Part shown: one piece after another, positions 27,368 to 36,739 of the stretch
Position numbering within the stretch: the first letter of the stretch is position 1
How the letters are laid out: each line of letters starts with the position of its first letter
DNA from: Pseudomonas fluorescens
Lineage (GTDB): Bacteria > Pseudomonadota > Gammaproteobacteria > Pseudomonadales > Pseudomonadaceae
DNA: 64,000 bases
NCBI RefSeq assembly: GCF_002837185.1
Contig: NZ_KZ477986.1
Span: forward strand, 235,386-299,385
Direction: 5' to 3'
Notes under the pieces: generated by a model
Databases searched by the model: none
Seen by the model: the letters and a program-made list of their open reading frames with translations, nothing else
Told to the model about the DNA's origin: nothing
Position numbers and translations under genes: made by a program

Positions 27368-30300
27368 ATGGACGTAGACATGGGATCCGAACCCTTGGTG
27401 GCGGCTGACGCTCAGCCACACAGCACCCTTCTGCTCGAACACCTCGACGCTAGCGTCAAATCCAGCCGCCAGCTCAACGAGCTTTATCTGGCTCATGCAC
27501 GGTGTGCACACCAGACGCATTTGCTGCAACAAATGCAGGTGCGCGCGCCACGTATCAGTCGCCTGATCCGCCAGACCTTGCGCGACACCTTTGAAATGGA
27601 CCCCGATTCCTTGTTGCTCAATGTGCCCTTGACCCCTGACGAGACGCACTGGCGTCGCAGCCTGACCGACACGGTAATGCGCTTGCTGGCCGAGCGCGCG
27701 TGTGTCCGCGAGGGCAAGCTGAGTGAGCAGGCGTGTCAGTCCGGGCAACTGGCCGACGCGGCCTTGAGTCGGGTGCTGCAGGTGGACCTGTTGGCGCGCA
27801 TCGAGTCTGCGGCGCCGGCGTTCTGGCAAGTGCTGGCGGAAGATCGATTGGCGACGCGCGAGGCGTACTGGTGTGAGTCGTACCACGGGTTGATCGGCGA
27901 TCAAGCGCTGCTGGCTCATGGCCTCAACCAGTTATCCGAGGATGGATTAGCGATGGTCATGACGATGGTCGAGGCGCCTGCCGCCGAGCACCGCGCGCGG
28001 GCGGGCGGCCTGCGCGCCGACCTGCGGGTGGCGCAGGTGGTGTGCCCGGGCAAGTCGGGCGCCACCATTCCCTTCTGTGGCGCGCTGCATCTGTACTACG
28101 AAGCGGATCCTGATCACCCCCGACAGGTGCTGTTCCTGCCGGGCCTGGAGCCGTTGTTTCATGAGTTCGAAACGCACCAGGCCTGGCAGAGCGGTTTCCC
28201 TGAGCGGGTGGCGGCGCAGACACATGCATTATGGCCGTTGCTGGCAGTGCGCAGGCGCCATGAGTTACCCGATTTCACCGCATCCACAGCGTTGCCCATG
28301 GCGCAAGGGCAGTTGGGCCCGCTGATCGAAGGCCATGCGCTGGAGCATAGCGCCAGGGCGCTCTTGCACGTGCAGTGGGACAACGAGATGGCAACCTTGC
28401 TGGATATCAACAGTGCTTATCTGTTTCCTGGCGATGCGATCAAAGGCGCCTACATGCAACCGCTCGAGCGTCTACTGCAGGTGGAACAGGGGCGCAGGCT
28501 GTTGAGCATGCCGGCGGGTTTGAACTCGGCGCTGGCGCAATTGCTGAGCCGCGACCAGCACGAGCGTTCTTTGCAAATCAGCTTTGCCAGCCTGTCCCAC
28601 AGTCTGCCATTGCGGATTCGGGAGCAGAAACAGCAGCAGTATGAACGGGCACTGACACGTTTGCTCGATGACGATAAGCCGAGCGAGGAAACAGCGGACT
28701 ATAAAGCGGTCGCTGCCTTGCACAAGCATTGGCTGGAGCAACGTCAGCATTGCTCGAGCTTGCTCGATGGCCATGAGCATCGCTTGGATGACGAGTCGTT
28801 TTGGGTGGGCCCTGCCAGCGGCGTGCCGAGCCGGCAGGAGCGTCTGCTGGCGGCGCGTGGTGCGGCCTTGATCCACGAGGCGCAGTTGATGCACCGGCTT
28901 GGGTTCATTGACGAACACTGGCTGGTGCGGGTCAGGGCGGTGGTCGAGACACCGTTGCAAGCGCGCGGCCTCGGTGTGGGTAGAGTGATGTCTGTGACCC
29001 TGGGCGGGGGAGCGCAGCCAGCCTTCCGATTGCTGGGCGTGTTCGTGGTGGCGGGTGCTTCGGGCCATGCCAATCGTGCGGTGTTGTTGTACATGCCGGG
29101 GCTGGAGGGTGGGTTGCAACGCTTCAAATCCCTGGCGGTGCTGACGCAGCGCTTGCAGGCCAGTTTCATGGCGCGCGAACCGAACCCGCTGTGGCTGTGC
29201 ATCGGGCGTGCCGAGCGCAATGCTGCGCGCAGGTGGGTGCGCAACCTGCCAGCGAGCGAGGCGGTCACCCTGTGCTTCGCGGATATCGATGGCGATGTGC
29301 TGTTGGCCGGTTTAAGGGAGCAAGTCAAGGGCTTCGCTGACGCACGCCAGAAAATCGTGGCGGGCGAGCGGGTGTTTACCGAGGTCGGCGACGCCACGTT
29401 GGCAAAGACGCTCTTGGCGGCCGAGGTTGCCCAAAGCCTGCAGATACCGGCTCACGATGCCAGGGAGGTAGCCCTGAACAACCTGCAAATGGTCATGGCC
29501 GGGGCCGCGCTGGCAACCAGAATGCCGGCCTGGTACAGCCAGGCGCCGGTGTCGAGCAGCAGGCGGCACGCGCGGTTGGTCAATCGCCAGCAACGCAGTG
29601 CGCTGAACCTGCAGCGCGAGCTGGTGGGTGCCCTGGGGAGCGTGGAGCAATTCGCCCGTCCATTGCTGATCCAGCAGTTGACCCTGGATGGGCTCTATCC
29701 TGCATTGGATATCGATCAGCCGTTGTTCGACATTCCCGATGATGTGAGCAGTGTATGGGTCGGCCATCCGGAGCGTCGTCCCGGTGAGGCGGGGCCCAAA
29801 GCCGTGGTCAGCAAAGAGCGCACGACCTACAGCTTTTTGCAGCTCGCGCTGACTAACCTCGACCCCGAAGCGCCCTGGACCGCCTGGCGCCTGAAAAGCA
29901 TGCGGTATCTGGTCCCGGCCTGGAAGGAGCGTTTGGGCGTGGACTATTTGATCAAGACCATTGCCAGCCTGGATATTGGTGGTCAGTACGATCAAAAAAT
30001 CCTCAGCGTTTGCTACGGCGAGGACGATATCGCGGATGCCGCGACGCACGCGCCGCTTCGCCATGAATTGTTGCGCCGGCCGGTACGACGCCAGACGAAA
30101 ATAGACCTGATCGATGCCCAACAGCTCACGCTGAGCGAGCAAGGGCAACAGCTGTTCAAGCGCGCAACAGCGATACAGACGGGCGCACCCTCACCACTGC
30201 GCCTGTATTTTCTCAGGATCGAGGCGTTGACGGTGCCCTGGGCACGTCATATTGCCGGGATGGTGGTGATCCAGGATCCCCAGGTGCAGCGCTGTCTTTT

Positions 30301-32548
30301 TTACTGGCCTGCTGCAACGAGTTTCCCGGCGCTCTCGGAGCACGACAGCCTCGATGCTCTGCGTGAGGTGCTGATGAAGCATTGGCAGGCGCAGGAAAAC
30401 ATGGCCGAGCTTGCGAAATACGTTGCCCCCGGCTCGGAGACGCAAGCGCTCGCCGGTTATCCGGGCGTAATCACACCCGTGACAACCCCCGCAACGCTCT
30501 GGCGCAGTATGTTGGAGCAACTGCGAATGTTTGTCCTGGGGGTTACCGAGCCCAAGGAGTTATTCATTGCCCGGCATCTGTATCGCTGGTTTAAAAGCAA
30601 GCGAGTGTTTCCGGCCACTTCACTCAGTGAGATCGAGCTGGAGATCCGTGAACAGCAGGAGGTGATGCCTGCGCGATGGTTGGGTATCACCGAAACGGAC
30701 GCACGCGACATGCTCGCAGCGCTGGCCCATGCCCAGGTGCTGAAGGTGCAGCGCCAGGGGCGTGCCGAATCCAACTCCCAGGCTTCGCTGGAGGTTTATC
30801 GTCTCTGGCGACTGGGTGAGCAAAAGGCTCGAACGATCAAAGGGCTGCTGTCCATGATCCCCTTCGTGTCCATAGGCGTGCTGCTGCATGAAGTCTTGTT
30901 GGCCGCGCGACGCCTTTATCACGGCGCAGGCGACGGCGTTGACCTGGCGATTGCGATTCATCAGCTTGTGCTGGATGTGGCCCTGACATTCGCACCGTTC
31001 AAGATCGGCCCCGCCGCTAAACCGCTGAAGCCGGTCACCGTAAGGCCGATTAGATTGGCCCTCACTCAGTTGCATCGACGCCAGCATATTTATAGCCCGC
31101 TGTCGTTGCGGCCGCCTTCCTCCCCCATGACCTTCAAGGGCCTGGAACCCTACAAACTCTCGGGGCTGGCCAGTGATGCGATTGAATTGAAAGGACCGGT
31201 CAGCAGAGGCTCGCGCGTTAAAAACGGCGAACAATTCGTCATCGACGCCGAGGGGGGACGTTATGGCGTGTATCAGCGCGATGGCGAACGGCAACTGCGC
31301 TTCAGGAACACGCGAACACCCGGGGACAACGAACTGATTCTGAACATCGAGGAGCCGCGCCAGTGGCTGTTGGGGGCCGACGCACCCGAGCCGCAACCGG
31401 GGCCCAGCTCGATAGCCACGCCATTATGGCAGCACACACTGCCCCCCTCGAAGGTCCCGGTCAGTTGGGCGCCGCCGCCCGTTGCGTCGACGGAGCAATT
31501 GGTCAGGCGCCCGCATAATCTGACAAGCGCCTGGCGAGACTGGGGGCAACCGCAGGGTTCGCGCAAGGCCGTGGAAATTGCGCCGTACCGCAAAGTGTTT
31601 ACGATCGAGGAGGTCAGCCAGCCGAGCCTCAAGGTGGGCGAGCGGTATTATGAAATCCTGCCCAGTGGGTCCCAGCTCCATGCCGACGTGGTTTTTCTCA
31701 AGCCGCCAGGATCGCTGATCGACAGTATTGACAGCATCAGTATGCGGCTTGGGGACGCTACCGCGCCGCAACCCGTGCTGTTCACCTATGGCGAGGACCT
31801 GCGCTGGACCGCCAGGCAGTCGCTGTTCAACCGGCCGTTGGCTGCCTCGATCAGCGCGCGGTTTCCGGACCTGACGCCGGCCAGCGCCAGGTATGCGGCG
31901 CGCAGGCTGGTTGAATTGGCTGATCCTGGTCAACCCGCACTGACGAGCACCCGGTTGTTAAGCATCCGCGCAGCCCTGGACGAGTGGACGCCCCAAGTAC
32001 CGGGGCAAACGGCTCGAACCGATGACTTGATAAGCATGTTGCAGCCTATGCGGCCGCGCATGCAGTTCAGTCTGTATGTGGGCGTAGACGGGCAGGTTGG
32101 CAGTTTTGAGCGCATGGATTTCACCCTGCCGTCGACGTTTGACCGTTCCCTGTTCGTCAAAGCCAAAGGCCAGAAGGAGGTAACCCACAGACGGGTGACC
32201 GCCAGCCTCGACGAGGTGACCCGGATACTGCAGCAACAAGGGTTTGTTGTAGAACGTTTGAAACTTGTCTATGCGCCTCGGTATCCCCATCTTTTAGCGA
32301 CACATCCAGCCTCCAACAAGCTCTATTACATCGTGCCCAAATGGCTGGACGGAAAAAGCATGGCGATGAAAGTGGGCGCCAGGCGACTGCTTTCCGATGA
32401 CTGGTTCCTGAATAAAAGCCGGGTGTACCCGGCGCTCTATCGACAGTTCAGCGAGGCCTTGAACGAGGGGAGGTTGGTCAAGCTGATCGCGGGCGTGCAA
32501 AACGTTAAAACGCCCACGATCTACTTCATCAGGCCAGCGGAGCTTTGA
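27368..32548 (+). CDS. Very large toxin-like protein, dermonecrotic-toxin/DUF6543-like
   Basis: 1726 residues from the ATG at 27368; a second ATG four codons on is equally possible, and the frame upstream runs through a terminator. No signal peptide. The architecture resembles the very large Pseudomonas proteins annotated as dermonecrotic toxin domain (DUF6543-like): a helical N-terminal part with an acidic motif region around FHEFETH (about 260-270), a long middle part, one hydrophobic stretch at about 1158-1215 (SMIPFVSIGVLLHEVLL...VALTFAPF) that could insert into a membrane, and a beta-rich C-terminal third. I cannot name a catalytic residue. No immunity-like gene or secretion genes are adjacent. 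It converges on a LysE gene and overlaps its end by 20 bases. Confidence 0.6.
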   Translation: MDVDMGSEPLVAADAQPHSTLLLEHLDASVKSSRQLNELYLAHARCAHQTHLLQQMQVRAPRISRLIRQTLRDTFEMDPDSLLLNVPLTPDETHWRRSLTDTVMRLLAERACVREGKLSEQACQSGQLADAALSRVLQVDLLARIESAAPAFWQVLAEDRLATREAYWCESYHGLIGDQALLAHGLNQLSEDGLAMVMTMVEAPAAEHRARAGGLRADLRVAQVVCPGKSGATIPFCGALHLYYEADPDHPRQVLFLPGLEPLFHEFETHQAWQSGFPERVAAQTHALWPLLAVRRRHELPDFTASTALPMAQGQLGPLIEGHALEHSARALLHVQWDNEMATLLDINSAYLFPGDAIKGAYMQPLERLLQVEQGRRLLSMPAGLNSALAQLLSRDQHERSLQISFASLSHSLPLRIREQKQQQYERALTRLLDDDKPSEETADYKAVAALHKHWLEQRQHCSSLLDGHEHRLDDESFWVGPASGVPSRQERLLAARGAALIHEAQLMHRLGFIDEHWLVRVRAVVETPLQARGLGVGRVMSVTLGGGAQPAFRLLGVFVVAGASGHANRAVLLYMPGLEGGLQRFKSLAVLTQRLQASFMAREPNPLWLCIGRAERNAARRWVRNLPASEAVTLCFADIDGDVLLAGLREQVKGFADARQKIVAGERVFTEVGDATLAKTLLAAEVAQSLQIPAHDAREVALNNLQMVMAGAALATRMPAWYSQAPVSSSRRHARLVNRQQRSALNLQRELVGALGSVEQFARPLLIQQLTLDGLYPALDIDQPLFDIPDDVSSVWVGHPERRPGEAGPKAVVSKERTTYSFLQLALTNLDPEAPWTAWRLKSMRYLVPAWKERLGVDYLIKTIASLDIGGQYDQKILSVCYGEDDIADAATHAPLRHELLRRPVRRQTKIDLIDAQQLTLSEQGQQLFKRATAIQTGAPSPLRLYFLRIEALTVPWARHIAGMVVIQDPQVQRCLFYWPAATSFPALSEHDSLDALREVLMKHWQAQENMAELAKYVAPGSETQALAGYPGVITPVTTPATLWRSMLEQLRMFVLGVTEPKELFIARHLYRWFKSKRVFPATSLSEIELEIREQQEVMPARWLGITETDARDMLAALAHAQVLKVQRQGRAESNSQASLEVYRLWRLGEQKARTIKGLLSMIPFVSIGVLLHEVLLAARRLYHGAGDGVDLAIAIHQLVLDVALTFAPFKIGPAAKPLKPVTVRPIRLALTQLHRRQHIYSPLSLRPPSSPMTFKGLEPYKLSGLASDAIELKGPVSRGSRVKNGEQFVIDAEGGRYGVYQRDGERQLRFRNTRTPGDNELILNIEEPRQWLLGADAPEPQPGPSSIATPLWQHTLPPSKVPVSWAPPPVASTEQLVRRPHNLTSAWRDWGQPQGSRKAVEIAPYRKVFTIEEVSQPSLKVGERYYEILPSGSQLHADVVFLKPPGSLIDSIDSISMRLGDATAPQPVLFTYGEDLRWTARQSLFNRPLAASISARFPDLTPASARYAARRLVELADPGQPALTSTRLLSIRAALDEWTPQVPGQTARTDDLISMLQPMRPRMQFSLYVGVDGQVGSFERMDFTLPSTFDRSLFVKAKGQKEVTHRRVTASLDEVTRILQQQGFVVERLKLVYAPRYPHLLATHPASNKLYYIVPKWLDGKSMAMKVGARRLLSDDWFLNKSRVYPALYRQFSEALNEGRLVKLIAGVQNVKTPTIYFIRPAEL

Positions 32549-33164
32549 TCAATGATGCAATCCCGGCACCGCCGAACAGCGCGGCGCTGATGCGGTTGAA
32601 CCAGCTCTGGCCCGAACCGCTGCGCAAATACCGTGCGGCGCCATGGGCGCCCGCGCCATAGGCCAGTTTGCACAGCAGGTCGAGCACCGTCCACGTGGCA
32701 ATCATGGTCAGCAATTGCGGCAGGAACGGTTGCTGGCTGCTGAGAAATTGCGGCAGGAAGGCGGCGAAAAACAGGATGTCCTTGGGGTTGCTCGCACCCA
32801 GTACAAAGGCACGCCCAAACAAGGCGCGAAAGCGCGGCACGGCTGGCGTCTGCGGCACGTGTGCACCCTGGGCCGGCAGGCGCGATTGCTGCCAGCTCTG
32901 CCACGCAAGGTAGAACAGGTACAGCGCACCTACGATCTTCAATGCGCTGAACACTTGCTCGGACGCCAGCAGCAGTGCGCCCAGGCCCAGGGCCGAAGCG
33001 CTCAGCAGGCAGATCGAGGCGAACACCCCGCCCAGGAATGCCGGGTACGAGCGGCGCAGGCCGTAGTTGAGGCTGTTGCTGATCATCAGCAGGGACAGCG
33101 GGCCCGGGATCAGGATCACCACCAGCGCGGCGCCGCTGAACAGCAGCCAGGTTTCGATCGTCAT
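32529..33164 (-). CDS. LysE-family amino acid exporter
   Basis: 211 residues, five to six membrane helices. LysE/RhtB signatures: the N-terminal LIPGPLSLLMISNSLNYGLR, F-L-G-G-V-F-A-S and the central ASNPKDILFFAAFLPQF. Probably exports a neutral or basic amino acid or homoserine lactone-like solute; the substrate cannot be told. ATG at 33164; the upstream open frame runs through a tandem repeat. Its end overlaps the end of the giant toxin-like gene. Confidence 0.88.
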   Translation of the reverse strand: MTIETWLLFSGAALVVILIPGPLSLLMISNSLNYGLRRSYPAFLGGVFASICLLSASALGLGALLLASEQVFSALKIVGALYLFYLAWQSWQQSRLPAQGAHVPQTPAVPRFRALFGRAFVLGASNPKDILFFAAFLPQFLSSQQPFLPQLLTMIATWTVLDLLCKLAYGAGAHGAARYLRSGSGQSWFNRISAALFGGAGIASLIKAPLA

Positions 33165-33180
33165 GTTGTTAGCTCCAGTT

Positions 33181-33292
33181 GTCGGCGGCAAGCGGTAAGC
33201 GGCAAGCTTCAAGCCGCAAGCTTCAAGCTTCAAGCTTCAAGCTGCAAGTTATAGCTTGTAGCTTGCAGCTTGCAGCTGAAAACTTGCCGCTG
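33181..33292. repeat. Tandem CAAGCTT-type heptamers forming a long inverted repeat
   Basis: AAGCTTC units with a 7-base period fill the left half, and GCTTGCA/GCTTGTA units the right half, so the region can fold back on itself from GCGGCAAG (33184) to CTTGCCGC (33290). It spans the whole gap between the AzgA-type permease stop and the LysE start. Confidence 0.85.
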
Positions 33293-33295
33293 CTT

Positions 33296-34642
33296 TTACA
33301 AAAACACAAACTTGGCAATAAAGATCGCGCACAGCACCCACAGGCTCACGGAAATCTCGCGGTACTTGCCGGTGCCGGCCTTGAGCGCCACGTAGGTGAT
33401 GAAGCCCAGGGCAATACCGTCCGCGACCGAAAACGTCAGCGGCATCATGATCGCGGTGACGATCGCCGGAATGCTGTCGGTGGCTTCATCCCAGTTGATA
33501 TGCGCCATGCTCGCCATCATCAACATTGCCACGTAGATCAACGCCCCGGCAGTGGCGTAGGCGGGAATCATGCCGGCCAGCGGCGCGAAGAACATCGCCG
33601 CCACAAACAGCACGCCTACCGTTACAGCGGTCAGCCCGGTACGGCCACCGGCTGCAACGCCGGCGGCACTTTCCACGTAGCTGGTCACTGGCGGCACGCC
33701 GACCATGGCACCGAATACACTGGAAGCACTGTCGGCCTTCAGCGCGCGGGACAGGTTGTCGATCTTGCCGTCGGCGTTCACCAGGCCTGCACGTTGCGCA
33801 ACGCCCATCAGTGTACCCGCCGTGTCGAACATGTGTACAAAAAGAAAAGCGAATACCACGCTGATCATGCTCACATTGAACACACCCATCACGTCCATCG
33901 CCATCCAGGTCGGCGCCAGGCTCGGTGGGGTGGAGAGAATGCCGTTGTACTGCACCAGGCCCAGGCCCCAGCCCGCCAGCGTCACGGCGATGATGCTGAT
34001 GAGGATCGCGCCGAACACGCGGTGATAGCTGAGAATGGCGATCAGCAGGAAACACACCGCCGCCAGCAACGGCGCGGGTTCGTGCAGGGAGCCAAGCTTG
34101 ATCAGGGTCGCCGGGCTGTCGACGATGATCCCGGCGGTTTTCAGACCAATCACGCCGAGGAACAGGCCTACCCCGGCGCCCATGGCGTGGCGCAGGCTCA
34201 CGGGAATACTGTTGAGCAGCCATTCGCGGATGCGCGACAGGGTCAGGGTCATGAACAGCACGCCGGAGATAAATACCGCGCCGAGGGCGGTCTCCCAGTT
34301 GTAGCCCATGGTGCCCACCACGGTGTAGGTGAAAAACGCGTTCAGGCCCATGCCCGGCGCCAGGCCCACCGGCCAGTTGGCGTACAGGCCCATCAACAGG
34401 CAGCCCAGCGCGGCGGCGATGCAGGTGGCGACGAACGCCGCACCGTGGTCGATGCCCGCATCGGCCATGATGTTGGGGTTGACGAAGATGATGTAGGCCA
34501 TGGTGATGAAGGTGGTAAGGCCGGCGATCAGCTCGGTCTTCACTGTGGTGCCATGCAAGCGCAGTTTGAACAGGCGTTCGAGCCAGCCGTGCTGCGGCGG
34601 GCTGAGATCCAGGGTTGGGGCTTCGGTTTTGCGGCTATCCAC
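33296..34642 (-). CDS. AzgA-type NCS2 permease for adenine/guanine/hypoxanthine
   Basis: 448 residues, about 12-14 membrane segments. Signatures of the AzgA-like subfamily: FITMAYIIFVNPNIMADAG, the GLAPGMGLNAFFTYTVV loop, FLFVHMFDTAGTLMG and SYVESAAGVAAGGRTGLTA. Probably a proton symporter that imports purine bases. GTG start at 34642. Upstream are a TTGTATACAA palindrome and a CTGATAGGTCAG motif, both shared with the urate genes 8 kb away. Confidence 0.9.
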   Translation of the reverse strand: MDSRKTEAPTLDLSPPQHGWLERLFKLRLHGTTVKTELIAGLTTFITMAYIIFVNPNIMADAGIDHGAAFVATCIAAALGCLLMGLYANWPVGLAPGMGLNAFFTYTVVGTMGYNWETALGAVFISGVLFMTLTLSRIREWLLNSIPVSLRHAMGAGVGLFLGVIGLKTAGIIVDSPATLIKLGSLHEPAPLLAAVCFLLIAILSYHRVFGAILISIIAVTLAGWGLGLVQYNGILSTPPSLAPTWMAMDVMGVFNVSMISVVFAFLFVHMFDTAGTLMGVAQRAGLVNADGKIDNLSRALKADSASSVFGAMVGVPPVTSYVESAAGVAAGGRTGLTAVTVGVLFVAAMFFAPLAGMIPAYATAGALIYVAMLMMASMAHINWDEATDSIPAIVTAIMMPLTFSVADGIALGFITYVALKAGTGKYREISVSLWVLCAIFIAKFVFL

Positions 34643-34733
34643 AGCGAGTACTCCTCAATCGTTTTATTGTTATTTCCAGCGCCGATCACATGAGTGGGCG
34701 ACAGCGCTTTGAGGTGCTGGCGGGTTTTGTTGA

Positions 34734-34745
34734 CTGATAGGTCAG
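34734..34745. promoter_or_regulatory. CTGATAGGTCAG motif upstream of the purine permease
   Basis: Third member of the CTGAnnGGTCAG group, 92 bases upstream of the permease start and in the same orientation relative to its gene as the tsx-like copy. Confidence 0.45.
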
Positions 34746-34770
34746 GAACTCGCACGAAGCGAATTATGCT

Positions 34771-34782
34771 TTTGTATACAAA
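34771..34782. promoter_or_regulatory. TTTGTATACAAA operator
   Basis: Perfect 12-base palindrome 129 bases upstream of the permease start. The 10-base core equals the operator next to puuE. Confidence 0.6.
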
Positions 34783-34950
34783 TAAAGCAAATAATGTTTT
34801 CGATTATTGGCGCGGAAAGGGATGAAAGGCCATCTTCACAGCGGGCGAGCGGATTTATTCTGTGCGATGTCTTGAAACAAACCGTCGATACCCGCACTTT
34901 GTGGGCGCAAGCGTTCGTTCAGGGCGCGTCAAGCGGCATAAGGGGAGCCC

Positions 34951-35553
34951 ATGTACAAGGTTTATGGCGATTACAAATCGGGCAACTGCTACAAGATCAA
35001 ATTGATGCTCAACCTGTTGGGTATTGCGTATCAATGGATCGATATCGATATTCTCAAGGGCGACACCCAGACCCCTGAGTTTCTGGCCAAGAACCCCAAC
35101 GGCAAGATCCCGGTGCTGGAGCTGGAAGACGGTACCTGCCTGTGGGAGTCCAACGCGATTCTCAACTTCCTCGCCGATGGCAGCGACTTCTTGCCGAGCG
35201 AACCGCGTTTGCGCACACAAGTGTTGCAGTGGCAGTTCTTCGAGCAATACAGCCACGAGCCGTATATTGCCGTGGCGCGGTTCATTCAGTTCTACCTGAA
35301 CATGCCGCAGGATCGTCTTGAGGAATACAAGACGACCCACAAGGGCGGCTACAAGGCGTTGCGGGTGATGGAGCGCCAGCTGCAAGCCACGCCGTATCTG
35401 GTGGGCGAGCACTATTCGATTGCCGATATCGCGTTGTATGCCTATACCCATGTGGCCCATGAAGGCGGGTTTGACCTGGCGCAGTATCCGGCGGTGCAGG
35501 CGTGGTTGAAGCGGGTGGCCAGCCATCCTCGGCATGTCCCGATGCTGGACTGA
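34951..35553 (+). CDS. Glutathione S-transferase family protein
   Basis: 200 residues. An N-terminal thioredoxin-like domain with YKSGNCYKIKLML and the cis-Pro motif GKIPVLELEDG, then WESNAIL for glutathione binding. A helical C-terminal domain has the N-capping motif SIADIALYAY. Candidate catalytic residues are S10 and C13 near the N-terminus. Substrate unknown. It stands alone, with a REPIN just downstream. Confidence 0.9.
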   Translation: MYKVYGDYKSGNCYKIKLMLNLLGIAYQWIDIDILKGDTQTPEFLAKNPNGKIPVLELEDGTCLWESNAILNFLADGSDFLPSEPRLRTQVLQWQFFEQYSHEPYIAVARFIQFYLNMPQDRLEEYKTTHKGGYKALRVMERQLQATPYLVGEHYSIADIALYAYTHVAHEGGFDLAQYPAVQAWLKRVASHPRHVPMLD

Positions 35554-35585
35554 TCATGCAATTAAAAGGCGCGGGCAAGCCCTGA

Positions 35586-35687
35586 TGTAGGAGCGAGCTT
35601 GCTCGCGAAAAACTCACAGGCACCGCGTTCATTCAGGAAGCACGCGTTATCGTTGACGTTTTTCGCGAGCAAGCTCGCTCCTACAGA
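35586..35687. repeat. REPIN of the GAGCGAGCTTGCTCGC class
   Basis: Arms TAGGAGCGAGCTTGCTCGCG and CGCGAGCAAGCTCGCTCCTA enclose an interior that contains the same CGCGTTATCGTTGA core as the copy at 26648. It lies between convergent GST and LysR genes. Confidence 0.9.
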
Positions 35688-35717
35688 GGGTGGTGTTCGC
35701 CAAGCCCTCTCCGACCT

Positions 35718-36614
35718 TTAGCTCAATGGTGAGTCAGCTAATTTTTTATTCAGCAGGTCAAAGCAGCGCTGCGCTGCCGGGCTCAATGCCATCCCACTGC
35801 GACTGATCAACCCGATCTCCCGGTTCACGCCGGGATGATTGATGTTGATCCGCTTCAACCCCTCCAGGCTGTCCGCCGCCGATTCCGGCAGCACACTGAT
35901 GCCCAACCCTTGGCGCACCAATGCCAATACTGTCGACATATAGTTGGCTTCCATGCCCGCGTTCAGTGTGAGCCGTGTCTGGTCAAACAGCGCGTCCACT
36001 TGCTCGCGCACGCTGCTGTCGCGTCCGGTGAGGATGATCGGTTGGTCTGCCAGTTGCTCCAGGGTCAGTGATCGATAGCGCGTCAGCCCATGGTTCAGCG
36101 GCACAAACGCGCACAACCGATCGTTCAACACCGGCACGAAGTCCAGGCCATGACTCAGGCGCGCGCGCACGCCGATGCCGAAATCCACGTCGCCGGAACG
36201 CACCTGGGCATGTATGCGATGGGCCACCAGGTCATGCAGGCGCACTTCAATCCCGGCGAAGCGCTCGCGAAACAGGCGCAACACCGGCGGCAGGCTGCCG
36301 GCGCACACCGAGGGCAGGGCGGCGATGGTGACCACACCCCGGCGCAGGGCGGCCAGGTCGCGCGAGCCGGTGACGATGTTGTCCAGGTCCAGCAGCAATT
36401 TTTCCATGGGACCACGCGCCGCCTGGCCGGCGGCGGTGATGCTCACATGGCGCGGGCTGCGGTCGAGCAGCGCGACGCCGAGCCAGTCTTCCAACTGCTG
36501 GACTTGCACGGTGAGGGCTGAGGGAGACAGGTGCAGCTCGTTGGCGGCCTTGGTGAAACTGCCGGTGCGCGCAACGGCGAGGAAGGCCTGGATGTGCTGA
36601 ATGCTGTTTTTCAT
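35718..36614 (-). CDS. LysR-type transcriptional regulator
   Basis: 298 residues. N-terminal winged HTH (FLAVARTGSFTKAANELHLSPSALTVQVQQLE) and a two-lobed effector domain (about 90-295). ATG at 36614. Divergent from the CitMHS transporter operon with 125 bases between, the usual arrangement for a LysR activator of its neighbour. The inducer is probably the carboxylate transported or degraded by that operon (inference). Confidence 0.93.
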   Translation of the reverse strand: MKNSIQHIQAFLAVARTGSFTKAANELHLSPSALTVQVQQLEDWLGVALLDRSPRHVSITAAGQAARGPMEKLLLDLDNIVTGSRDLAALRRGVVTIAALPSVCAGSLPPVLRLFRERFAGIEVRLHDLVAHRIHAQVRSGDVDFGIGVRARLSHGLDFVPVLNDRLCAFVPLNHGLTRYRSLTLEQLADQPIILTGRDSSVREQVDALFDQTRLTLNAGMEANYMSTVLALVRQGLGISVLPESAADSLEGLKRININHPGVNREIGLISRSGMALSPAAQRCFDLLNKKLADSPLS

Positions 36615-36739
36615 AAGGGCCGCTTCGTTTTGTTTTTCCGAACATACCATGCCGAATATTCCAATTTACAAAGACTGACCCGCTTCCAATACTCCAGGGA
36701 AAACAATAACCGGCCACCAAGGCCGCTCTGGAGTACCCC

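Larger units (their letters stand above)
34643..34950. other. 308-base divergent control region, azgA-type permease / GST
   Basis: No gene seen. It is AT-rich around 34770-34805, contains the two purine-linked motifs listed separately, and ends with a GGGGAG ribosome site for the GST gene. Confidence 0.7.

Noticed and set aside
33179..34693. 504-codon plus-strand frame over the AzgA-type permease
   Set aside because: Starts in the CAAGCTT array and gives a low-complexity product; the minus-strand permease is certain.
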